From positions 1-6,237 of the forward strand of contig CAMFKA010000132.1 of NCBI GenBank assembly GCA_945957185.1: 6,237 nucleotides of DNA, in the 5' to 3' direction. The position numbers and the translations under genes are program-made. Below the pieces are notes generated by a model. It was not told the origin of the DNA. It saw nothing but the letters and a program-made list of their open reading frames with translations, and ran no database searches. Source of the DNA: an uncultured Chlamydiaceae bacterium (GTDB lineage: Bacteria > Chlamydiota > Chlamydiia > Chlamydiales > Parachlamydiaceae). Shown here piece after piece: positions 1-6,236 of this stretch (positions are counted from its first letter, which is position 1; every line of letters begins with the position of its first letter).

Positions 1-1668
1 TGGCTGACAAAGAAGATAGCTATAAAGAAGGCGTAGATTAGCAAATTTTTGCCACAAATCCCCCGGCATTTTGCTTAACAAACTTCTTTTTTCGTGGACC
101 ACTTCATCGTGTGAGAGTGCGAGGAGATATCTTTCCGAAAACGCATAGAGAAGTCCAAAAGTCAAATCGTTTTGGTGGTAGTGGCGGAATAACATGTCGA
201 CTTGGTAGTAGCGGAGAGTGTCATTCATCCATCCCATATTCCACTTCATATCAAAGCCTAAACCGCCATGCTCGACTGCTTGAGTAATCCCGGGAAACGC
301 GGTCGACTCCTCCACAATCATCATACCGCCGGAGCACTCTCTTTTCACAATCGAATTGAGGTGTTTAAAGAATTCAATCGCTTCCAAATTCTCACGATTG
401 CCGTAACGATTGGGGATCCACTCCCCTTCTGCTCTTCCGTAATCTAAGTAAAGCATGGATGCAACGGCATCCACTCTTAGGCCGTCGATGTGCATCACCT
501 TCAGCCACCAAATGGCGTTGCTGATGAGAAAATTCACCACTTCCGGGCGCCCAAAATTGAAAATATAGGTATTCCAATGAGGGTGCAACCCCTGCTTCTC
601 ATCGGCATGCTCGTACAGCGCGGTGCCGTCAAATTTTCCCAAGGAGAAATCATCGGTTGGGAAATGCCCCGGCACCCAATCGAGCAAAACGCCTATCCCT
701 TGGCTATGGAGATGATCCACAAACCATTGGAAGTCAGCGGGAGTTCCGTAACGGCTCGTTGCGGCGTAAAACCCCGACACTTGGTAGCCCCATGACTCGT
801 CCAATGGGTGCTCCATAATTGGCAATAACTCCACATGTGTGAAATGGAGCTCCTTACAGTACGCTGCAAGCTCAACGGCGAGTTCGCGGTAGTTGGGAAA
901 ATGGTCGCCTCGCTTCTTCCAGGAACCTAAATGCACTTCGTAGATGTTCATGGGTTCGTGTCGATAGTCGCGGCGGTTGCGTTGCGCCATCCACTCCCCA
1001 TCGCACCACTGATGCTGTTGCACATCGGCAATGACAGAGGCATTTTCGGGACGCATCTGGCTGCTAGTGGCATAAGGATCGGCTTTCACCAAAATCAACC
1101 CATCGTGGGTTTTGATTTCAAACTTGTAACGGCATCCCTCTTGAACTCCGGGAACAAATAGCTCCCAAATTCCGGAATTCCCCAAACTGCGTAGTGGATT
1201 GACTCTTCCATCCCAGTGGTTAAAATCGGCAATGACGGAGACACTCTTCGCATTAGGTGCCCAAACCGAAAATTTGACTCCCTTGACCCCTTGATGCTCC
1301 GTGAGCCTTCCGCCCATGACTTTATAAATTTCGTAGTGCGTGCCTTTTCCAAACAAGTAGAGATCTACCTCTCCCCACGTCGGTAAAAAGGCGTAAGGGT
1401 CGTGCGCGAGAGACCCGTCATTGTGATACACTTTGTAATCGTAAATAGTAGTGTCGGCAGGAACTGAGGCTTCAAATAATCCGGCAGGATGGACTCGTTT
1501 TGTATACGCCACCTCTCCTTTAAGCTGAAAGAAGATCTCTTCTGCTCCGGGTCTCCAAAGGCGGATGACTTTGTGGTTCTCTTCAAGAGTGTGAAGCCCT
1601 AAAGCGGCATGAGGATTGTAGTGGTTCCTATGGATTAATAAAGTGGAGTCGCTTGTAGTTCTTTTCAT
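1..1668 (-). CDS. glgB: 1,4-alpha-glucan branching enzyme GlgB, 3' end cut off by window edge
   Basis: This is the cytoplasmic glycogen branching enzyme (GH13). It cuts an alpha-1,4-glucan chain and rejoins the piece through an alpha-1,6 bond. The frame is open from the ATG at 1668 to the window edge, 556 codons without a stop. The N-terminal domain (about residues 12-108, with NPHAALGLH) is followed by a CBM48 module (about 125-215, FSVWAPNA...DFNHWDG) and the GH13 barrel from about residue 240. Catalytic regions are intact: DWVPGHFPTDDF (330-341), GLRVDAVASM (396-405, nucleophile D400), IVEES (acid/base E453), and LSHDEVVH (518-525, D521). Their spacing equals E. coli D405/E458/D526. By comparison with the roughly 730-residue E. 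coli enzyme, about 170 C-terminal residues lie outside the window. The start is 6 bases after the upstream stop, with only a weak purine stretch (GCGGG) before it, so translation probably depends on coupling. The identification is very secure; only the missing end is unseen. Confidence 0.97.
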   Translation of the reverse strand, partial: MKRTTSDSTLLIHRNHYNPHAALGLHTLEENHKVIRLWRPGAEEIFFQLKGEVAYTKRVHPAGLFEASVPADTTIYDYKVYHNDGSLAHDPYAFLPTWGEVDLYLFGKGTHYEIYKVMGGRLTEHQGVKGVKFSVWAPNAKSVSVIADFNHWDGRVNPLRSLGNSGIWELFVPGVQEGCRYKFEIKTHDGLILVKADPYATSSQMRPENASVIADVQQHQWCDGEWMAQRNRRDYRHEPMNIYEVHLGSWKKRGDHFPNYRELAVELAAYCKELHFTHVELLPIMEHPLDESWGYQVSGFYAATSRYGTPADFQWFVDHLHSQGIGVLLDWVPGHFPTDDFSLGKFDGTALYEHADEKQGLHPHWNTYIFNFGRPEVVNFLISNAIWWLKVMHIDGLRVDAVASMLYLDYGRAEGEWIPNRYGNRENLEAIEFFKHLNSIVKRECSGGMMIVEESTAFPGITQAVEHGGLGFDMKWNMGWMNDTLRYYQVDMLFRHYHQNDLTFGLLYAFSERYLLALSHDEVVHEKRSLLSKMPGDLWQKFANLRLLYSYLLCQP

Positions 1669-1674
1669 AGCCCG

Positions 1675-2568
1675 CTAATGTTGAAATTGGTCAAAATAAA
1701 TGACGTTACCTTTCTCTATTTTTAGGGGTTTTTCCATTGTTTGTCGAGAAGTTGTATGCCCATCCCTCACGCGACAGCTTCCGAACGTTTTTGCAAAGCG
1801 GATGTGCAATTCTTGGGAATGGGAAGGGGTAAGAATAACCTTTTTGATCTCTTTTTTAGACCACTCGATCGCCAATGTGCCGATGTTGGCTAGCTCCAAG
1901 TCGACTAATCGACCGCAATGCAATTCCGGTGGCAATTTTGGGAGAATCGACAAAACACCGGGTTGAGAATCATCTACCAGCATGCGTTGCAGCAGGCGCG
2001 CTCCGGCGGTCACCAAAACGAAAGGATCATTTCCACTAATGGGGTCTTTTCCAAAGCCATGAAAGTCGCTGTCTTGTACACGAGGGATCATCCACCCCTC
2101 AAATCCTGCACGAAACAGATTACTCCACGCTTTGTAGAGGTGTGTTCTCTCACACTGCTGTAAGTCGTCAAGAAGGCAATTGGTCGGGATATCCCCTTCA
2201 TAAGCGGGATAAAAATTCGCTAACGCAAACCAAAACGACAGGAACTCTTCGGGAGCTGCTCGCTCGACAATCCGCTCCATTTGCTGCGCTTTATGCACCC
2301 CAAACGATAACTTCGCGCCCCTCAGCGGCATTTTCCCTGCAAACTCTTTTGTCCAACAGCTCTGTTGATCGACGCCTCGTACGGAAACGGTTCCACGTTG
2401 TAAATTCTGAGTAACAGTCCACTCTTTCATCGGAGTGTGCACGGGAATGTTTTCACCATTAATTTTTGCCGGGAAAGCGTGCACAATCTCTTTAGTTCCG
2501 GGCAACAAACAACGAACACCGGGGCGATGAGAAAAAGGTTTGTATGTTTCAAAAATGGTAATCTTCAT
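1675..2568 (-). CDS. Conserved protein upstream of glgB with glycosidase-like C-terminal region (CT865-like)
   Basis: This 297-residue protein has no signal peptide or membrane segment. I cannot assign a function. It starts MKITIFETYKPFSHRPG and carries a polar N-terminal half with several cysteines (C20, C71). A helix-rich stretch (about 105-170) contains FLSFWFALANFYPAYEG and GFEGWMIPRVQDSDFHGFG. The region at about 185-258 has GARLLQRMLVDD, SILPKLPPELHCGRL, a span following the pattern G-x-L-x-I-E-W, and a run of beta-like segments. That order resembles the C-terminal end of (alpha/alpha)6-barrel glycosidases such as GH95 and GH65, which have an LLPALP..W..G..GL motif followed by a V..W pattern. 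No catalytic acid pair can be named. The ATG overlaps the mtaB stop as ATGA and has a good Shine-Dalgarno AGGGAGAG 7 bases upstream. The stop is 6 bases before glgB. I recall an unassigned protein in the same place before glgB in Chlamydia (CT865). A role in glycogen metabolism is inferred from position and the C-terminal motif. Confidence 0.85.
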   Translation of the reverse strand: MKITIFETYKPFSHRPGVRCLLPGTKEIVHAFPAKINGENIPVHTPMKEWTVTQNLQRGTVSVRGVDQQSCWTKEFAGKMPLRGAKLSFGVHKAQQMERIVERAAPEEFLSFWFALANFYPAYEGDIPTNCLLDDLQQCERTHLYKAWSNLFRAGFEGWMIPRVQDSDFHGFGKDPISGNDPFVLVTAGARLLQRMLVDDSQPGVLSILPKLPPELHCGRLVDLELANIGTLAIEWSKKEIKKVILTPSHSQELHIRFAKTFGSCRVRDGHTTSRQTMEKPLKIEKGNVIYFDQFQH

Positions 2569-3824
2569 GAAATAACTCTCCCTATCAATCCCTGCGGAGT
2601 GTTTTCGATAAGTTCGACATCAACAAGTGTATTTGGAGCCAACACAATCCCGGGGACGATCACTTGCAAAAAGTTTGAGGTGTGTCCATTGACTTCGTTT
2701 TCTCCGCCGGTTTCAGTGAGAACCTGCATCGTCCTTCCCACATACTCGCTGCGCAATTCATGGGCAATTCGTTCCGCAGCCTGCAACACCTCTTGCTTCC
2801 GTTGCCGTATCAGCTCGGGTGGCACTTTATTGGGATAAAGCGCTGCGCGAGTGCGGGGTCTTTCGCTATAAGGGAACATGTGCACCTTCGCAAACTTGAT
2901 CTCTTCCATCACTTGCAAGGTTTCAGCATGGTCGACATCGGTTTCTCCGGGAAACCCTACGATGATGTCGGTAGTGAAAGTGAAATCGGGGTTAGCGGCG
3001 CGTAGGCGATTCGCAGTTTCTAAAAAGATTTGTCGCGTGTATTTCCGGTTCATCCGCTTTAAAATAACATTAGAGCCGGATTGCAAAACGATATGCATCG
3101 AGGGGCACGTGTTTTTTCCATTGATAATAGCATCGGCGAGGTCGTCGTCCACTTCATCGGGATCGATCGAAGAGACGCGCAATCTGTGTAGTCCGGGAAT
3201 GGCGTCGACGGCGCGGACAAGGTCGCAAAGTCGATCGGGATTGCTCTCCTTCCCTCCATCGAAATCACCAATGTTGATGCCGGTTAAGACGATCTCTTTA
3301 AACCCGTTGGCGATCAGTTCGCGACACTCTCTCAGGACATCATCCATCGACTTCGATCGCGATCTTCCTCTCACATAAGGGATGATGCAGTACGTGCAAA
3401 ACGAATTGCACCCATCTTGCACTTTTACAAATGCGCGCGTGTGCGCTTCAAACCTTTTAATCGAAAACTCGGGAACTTCTGCTTCCGGAAATAAAATCTG
3501 GATTAAATTTTCTTTATCTTTGTTGCTGATGACGTGGGAGACTCCGGGAATTTGCGCCAACATTTGCGGCTGATTCTCAGCCGAACAGCCGGTGACGACT
3601 AGTTTCGATCCGGGATTCTTTTTGGCGAGTTGGCGAATCTCATGCCGACTGGAACTATCTGCCGATTCCGTGACTGTGCAGGTGTTGACGATGCAAATTT
3701 CCGCTTCTTCCCCATCGACGGCGGGGACGTAACCCATCTGGGCTAGCTGGTCTTGGTACGCCTGAGATTCATACTGGTTTGTTCTGCAGCCTAAAGTGAC
3801 AACTTTATATTTTTTTTCTTTCAT
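2565..3824 (-). CDS. mtaB: tRNA (N6-threonylcarbamoyladenosine(37)-C2)-methylthiotransferase MtaB
   Basis: This is a radical-SAM methylthiotransferase that converts t6A at position 37 of ANN-decoding tRNAs to ms2t6A, which stabilises codon-anticodon pairing. At 419 residues it has the normal family length. The N-terminal UPF0004 domain carries the auxiliary 4Fe-4S cysteines C13 (TLGCRTNQYES), C49 (NTCTVTESAD) and C80 (VTGCSAENQP). The radical-SAM motif is CNSFCTYC (C139, C143, C146) followed by IIPYVRGRSRS, with downstream GINIGDF, LQSGSN and TTDIIVGFPGET. A TRAM RNA-binding domain occupies about 361-419. TLGC-x-x-NQYE together with IIPYVRG and RS after it points to the MtaB branch rather than MiaB, which has a YGCQMN-type start and REXSR-type wording. 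The start at 3824 places the first beta strand KVVTLGC normally, although the site before it (CCGGAAAAATG) is a weak Shine-Dalgarno at short spacing. It is the first gene of the minus-strand cluster. Confidence 0.95.
   Translation of the reverse strand: MKEKKYKVVTLGCRTNQYESQAYQDQLAQMGYVPAVDGEEAEICIVNTCTVTESADSSSRHEIRQLAKKNPGSKLVVTGCSAENQPQMLAQIPGVSHVISNKDKENLIQILFPEAEVPEFSIKRFEAHTRAFVKVQDGCNSFCTYCIIPYVRGRSRSKSMDDVLRECRELIANGFKEIVLTGINIGDFDGGKESNPDRLCDLVRAVDAIPGLHRLRVSSIDPDEVDDDLADAIINGKNTCPSMHIVLQSGSNVILKRMNRKYTRQIFLETANRLRAANPDFTFTTDIIVGFPGETDVDHAETLQVMEEIKFAKVHMFPYSERPRTRAALYPNKVPPELIRQRKQEVLQAAERIAHELRSEYVGRTMQVLTETGGENEVNGHTSNFLQVIVPGIVLAPNTLVDVELIENTPQGLIGRVIS
2576..2583 (-). promoter_or_regulatory. 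Shine-Dalgarno site of the 297-aa gene, inside the mtaB 3' end
   Basis: Reading the minus strand, AGGGAGAG lies 7 bases before the ATG at 2568 and inside the last codons of mtaB. The mtaB stop and this start share ATGA. The site fixes the start of the 297-aa protein at MKITIFE and shows that it can be translated by termination-reinitiation coupled to mtaB. Confidence 0.75.
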
Positions 3825-3958
3825 TTTTCCGGAACCACATCTAATTTACCTTCACACGATAACACAATTCGCGGTTTATGTACACCGAATGATCAAATCA
3901 AATTACCACTGAGCCAGTGAGAACACTGAGGATTTATGGGGAACATGAGAGTCACAAG

Positions 3959-4002
3959 GTTGTATCGTCTTCTAATCTCAAAATTTATCTCAACGATACA
4001 AC
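3959..4002. repeat. Inner 10-bp perfect inverted repeat within the palindrome
   Basis: GTTGTATCGT at 3959-3968 is the exact reverse complement of ACGATACAAC at 3993-4002, separated by 24 AT-rich bases. It is nested in the centre of the 47-bp arms, so the whole element could fold as a long stem topped by a second short hairpin. The right half of this repeat is also the first unit of the 8-bp array. Confidence 0.75.
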
Positions 4003-4024
4003 GATTTAACGATAAAACGATAAT
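3993..4024 (+). repeat. Four tandem 8-bp units starting ACGAT
   Basis: The units ACGATACA, ACGATTTA, ACGATAAA and ACGATAAT follow each other without gaps, so the ACGAT core recurs exactly every 8 bases (3993, 4001, 4009, 4017). The three bases after the core vary but are nearly all A or T. The reverse-complement core ATCGT appears once at 3964-3968. Short-period arrays like this can be protein-binding sites or simple slippage products; the sequence does not decide. Confidence 0.7.
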
Positions 4025-4109
4025 TGCAAGGATATACCCTCTCACGCTCCCCATAAATTCTCAGTGGTCTCACCGGCTCAGTGGTTAAAGGAGTTGCTCA
4101 AAATTATTC

Positions 4110-4137
4110 TTGCTAAAAATCTGATCTTCCCTATATT
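4110..4137 (+). promoter_or_regulatory. Candidate sigma-70-like promoter for acs
   Basis: A -35 candidate TTGCTA (4110-4115) and a -10 candidate TATATT (4132-4137) are separated by 16 bases. This would place the transcript start near 4144 and leave a leader of about 20 bases before the acs ATG. The -10 is a good match and the -35 moderate. It lies just outside the right arm of the palindrome, so that element would sit upstream of the promoter and would not be transcribed with acs. Confidence 0.4.
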
Positions 4138-4151
4138 TGATACGTTAACTT

Positions 4152-4157
4152 AAGAGG
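4152..4157 (+). promoter_or_regulatory. Shine-Dalgarno site of acs
   Basis: AAGAGG lies 5 bases before the ATG at 4163. It supports this start, which also gives a normal family length and N-terminus. Confidence 0.7.
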
Positions 4158-4162
4158 CTTCA

Positions 4163-6157
4163 ATGACAAACACTACCTTCGCACATCTCTCCCAAGAAAA
4201 CAGAAGATTCACCCCTTCTCAAGTTTTTTCGGAAAACGCTCACATCCGCACCTACGAACAATACAAAGAACTCTACGACGAATCGATCCAAAATCCCGAC
4301 GCTTTCTGGCTCTCCCAAGCCCGCACGCTCGACTGGTTCCAATTCCCAACTGTCGCTTGCAAATACAATTGGGATGTCGCAAACAGAAAAATTGAACACT
4401 CCTGGTTCGAAGACGGAATCATCAACGTCTCCGCAAACTGCCTCGACCGTCACCTCTCCTCCCCCACAAAAGACAAACCCGCTATCATCTGGCAGGGCGA
4501 TGACGACGAAGAGGTGCGCATCCTCACCTACAAATCCCTTCACGACAAAGTTTGCCGTTTTGCAGAAGCTCTGAAATCGCGCGGCATCCACCGCGGCGAC
4601 CGCGTTTGCATCTACCTCCCTATGATGCCCGAACTTGCTGTCGCCATGCTCGCCTGTGCCCGCATCGGCGCTATCCACTCAGTGGTGTTCGGGGGCTTCA
4701 GCGCCGCTTCTTTAGCGCTGCGAATCGAAGACTCGAAATGCAAAATGTTGATCACAGCGAACTGCGCAAGACGTGGAGGAAAGACGATCCCCTTAAAAGA
4801 GATCGCCGACGAGGCCCTACGGCAATGCACGTCAGTAGAGAAGGTAGTTGTTGTGCGCAGAAACGAAGATGCTGTCGAAATGACTCCGGGCCGCGACATC
4901 TGGTTTCACGAGGAACTGGAACGAAGCTCCCCACACTCCCCACCAACTCCGCTGAAAGCCGAAGACCCCCTCTTTATTTTGTACACTTCCGGTTCGACAG
5001 GAACACCAAAAGGTGTTGTCCACACTCAGGCAGGGTACTTGCTGTATGCCGCTATGACTCACAAATACATCTTCGATATCCACAATCACGACATCTACTG
5101 GTGCACCGCCGATATCGGATGGATCACCGGCCACAGCTACGTTGTGTACGGACCTTTGGCGAATGGATCGACAACATTGATGTTCGAAGGGATCCCCACT
5201 CACCCCGATCCTGCTCGCTTCTGGCAGATCGTCGAAAAATTCAAAGTGTCCGTTTTTTATACGGCTCCAACAGCCATTCGCGCATTGATCCGCATGGGAG
5301 AAAGCTACCCGACGCAACACAATCTGAGCTCCTTGCGCCTTTTAGGGACCGTGGGAGAGCCGATCAACCCGGAAGCGTGGATGTGGTACCACGAAGTGAT
5401 TGGCGGAGGCAAATGCCCCGTCGTCGATACGTGGTGGCAAACAGAAACCGGCGGCATTATGATAGCGCCTTTTCCGGGAACACACACTCTTAAGCCCGGA
5501 TCCGCAACTCGTCCCTTCTTCGGTGTCGAGCCTGTCATTTTACAGGATAATGGCGTCCCCACTCAAACTAATGAAGGGGGCAGCCTATGTATCAAAAAAC
5601 CGTGGCCGGGGATCATGCGCACAACATGGGGAGATCACGATAGATTCATCGACACCTACTTCACAACATTTCCTAATTTGTATTGTTCGGGAGACGGCGC
5701 TGTCAAAGACGAAGAGGGCGACTACTGGCTGTTAGGCCGCGTCGATGATGTGGTCAATATTTCCGGGCATCGCCTGGGAACCAGTGAAGTGGAGAGCGCT
5801 CTCGTCAGCCACGGTTCCGTTGCCGAAGCTGCCGTAGTTCCGTTCCCCCATCCCGTCAAAGGACAGGGACTCTACGCCTTCGTCACCCTCATCGACGATG
5901 TCGAAATGGACGGTTCACTAACTAGCAATCTGCTCAACCACATCCGAAAAGAGATCGGTCCCATAGCTGTCCCCGACGCCATTCAGTTTGCGGAAGTCCT
6001 TCCCAAAACACGATCCGGGAAAATTATGAGACGCATTTTAAGGAAAATTGTGGCTAACGAACATGGCGATTTTGGGGATATCTCTACATTGACAGACCCG
6101 CAAATCATCGAAACCCTAATTAAGGGTTTCAACGATAAGCGGCTTTATGTGGGATGA
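4163..6157 (+). CDS. acs: Acetyl-CoA synthetase (AMP-forming acetate--CoA ligase)
   Basis: This cytoplasmic enzyme makes acetyl-CoA from acetate, ATP and CoA through acetyl-AMP. It is a full-length member of the ANL superfamily at 664 residues (family about 650). The N-terminal Acs domain (about 30-90, YEQYKELYDESIQNPDAFW) precedes the AMP-binding domain. The P-loop is YTSGSTGTPKG (274-284) and the acetate-pocket motif is VDTWWQTETGG (421-431), where W425 corresponds to the Salmonella residue (W414) that limits the pocket to acetate. SGDGA contains D511. R526 and the hinge D528 lie in GRVDDVVNISGHRLG (525-539). The C-terminal motif PKTRSGKIMRR (614-624) supplies the adenylation lysine K620, the residue that protein acetylases modify in other bacteria. 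CoA-binding arginine R191 of Salmonella aligns with R204, but R194 aligns with K207, a conservative change. The gene stands alone, diverging from mtaB, behind a candidate promoter. Propionyl-CoA synthetase is less likely given length and the tryptophan. Confidence 0.96.
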   Translation: MTNTTFAHLSQENRRFTPSQVFSENAHIRTYEQYKELYDESIQNPDAFWLSQARTLDWFQFPTVACKYNWDVANRKIEHSWFEDGIINVSANCLDRHLSSPTKDKPAIIWQGDDDEEVRILTYKSLHDKVCRFAEALKSRGIHRGDRVCIYLPMMPELAVAMLACARIGAIHSVVFGGFSAASLALRIEDSKCKMLITANCARRGGKTIPLKEIADEALRQCTSVEKVVVVRRNEDAVEMTPGRDIWFHEELERSSPHSPPTPLKAEDPLFILYTSGSTGTPKGVVHTQAGYLLYAAMTHKYIFDIHNHDIYWCTADIGWITGHSYVVYGPLANGSTTLMFEGIPTHPDPARFWQIVEKFKVSVFYTAPTAIRALIRMGESYPTQHNLSSLRLLGTVGEPINPEAWMWYHEVIGGGKCPVVDTWWQTETGGIMIAPFPGTHTLKPGSATRPFFGVEPVILQDNGVPTQTNEGGSLCIKKPWPGIMRTTWGDHDRFIDTYFTTFPNLYCSGDGAVKDEEGDYWLLGRVDDVVNISGHRLGTSEVESALVSHGSVAEAAVVPFPHPVKGQGLYAFVTLIDDVEMDGSLTSNLLNHIRKEIGPIAVPDAIQFAEVLPKTRSGKIMRRILRKIVANEHGDFGDISTLTDPQIIETLIKGFNDKRLYVG

Positions 6158-6158
6158 T

Positions 6159-6236
6159 TTAATTACAAAAATCGGGATCATCGAGAAAATCTACTGAAGC
6201 ACCTGTTGGATCGGGGTCGCGTTGAGCTTTTCTGTA
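6159..6236 (-). CDS. Possible 3' end of a convergent gene, product unknown
   Basis: On the minus strand one frame is open from the right window edge (6236) for 25 codons to a TAA at 6161-6159. It reads YRKAQRDPDPTGASVDFLDD and ends DPDFCN, an acidic hydrophilic tail typical of a protein C-terminus. The stop falls one base after the acs stop, giving a tail-to-tail arrangement with no room for a separate acs terminator. No plus-strand start codon occurs in these 80 bases. Twenty-five codons are too few to identify a family, and an open stretch of this length can arise by chance. Confidence 0.4.
   Translation of the reverse strand, partial: YRKAQRDPDPTGASVDFLDDPDFCN

Larger units (their letters stand above)
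3905..4085. repeat. Compound palindromic element with 47-bp imperfect inverted arms (MITE-like or structured element)
   Basis: The left arm 3905-3951 begins ACCACTGAGCC and ends CATGAGAG. It is the reverse complement of the right arm 4039-4085, which begins CTCTCACGCT and ends GGCTCAGTGGT, at 42 of 47 positions. The mismatches are at left-arm bases 3916, 3923, 3931, 3943 and 3945; four of the five are transitions. The 87-bp centre (3952-4038) is AT-rich, unlike the arms, and has no ORF. The trinucleotide TTA is present at both outer ends (3903-3905 and 4085-4087), which fits a 3-bp target duplication but is short enough to be chance. A non-autonomous transposable element is one reading; a cruciform or RNA-forming regulatory element is another. 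Only one copy is visible here. Confidence 0.85.
3825..4162. other. Divergent intergenic region between mtaB and acs
   Basis: This 338-bp stretch lies between two diverging starts and contains no credible ORF. From left to right it holds about 80 bases before mtaB, where I see no convincing promoter. A 181-bp palindromic element (3905-4085) follows, then about 77 bases carrying the acs promoter candidate and ribosome binding site. An isolated ACGATAA occurs at 3856-3862, outside the palindrome and close to mtaB. Confidence 0.8.

Noticed and set aside
490..1161. Plus-strand open frames opposite glgB
   Set aside because: They are antisense shadows. The minus-strand GlgB frame is uninterrupted and matches the family along its whole visible length.
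2682..3378. Plus-strand open frames opposite mtaB
   Set aside because: They are serine/leucine-rich shadows without domains, and the MtaB frame carries all six cluster cysteines.
2565..3824. Assignment as MiaB or RimO instead of MtaB
   Set aside because: The N-terminal TLGCRTNQYES and the sequence after the radical-SAM cysteines fit MtaB better than the YGCQMN-type MiaB start or the RimO C-terminus.
3839..3867. Promoter for mtaB from TTGTGT and TTAGAT on the minus strand
   Set aside because: Spacing is 17, but each box matches only half of the consensus, and the implied leader would be under 10 bases. I cannot support an mtaB promoter from the sequence.
3993..4024. The ACGAT array as a CRISPR or plasmid-type iteron origin
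   Set aside because: Units are 8 bases without spacers, so it is not CRISPR. No replication gene is present and there are too few, too short units for an iteron call.
4160..4678. 172-codon minus-strand open frame opposite the start of acs
   Set aside because: It is fully antisense to acs, valine/aspartate-rich as expected from the complement of acs codons with C-ending bias, and has no recognisable domain. Acs itself is certain in the other strand.
4552..5493. 313-codon plus-strand open frame overlapping acs in another frame
   Set aside because: Its product is an arginine-rich composition typical of a shifted reading of a GC-moderate gene, has no motif, and lies wholly inside acs.
6153..6182. 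Possible terminator from GATGAT (6153-6158) pairing with ATCATC (6177-6182)
   Set aside because: The stem is six AT-rich pairs around an 18-base loop with no T-run after it, too weak to call a terminator on either strand.
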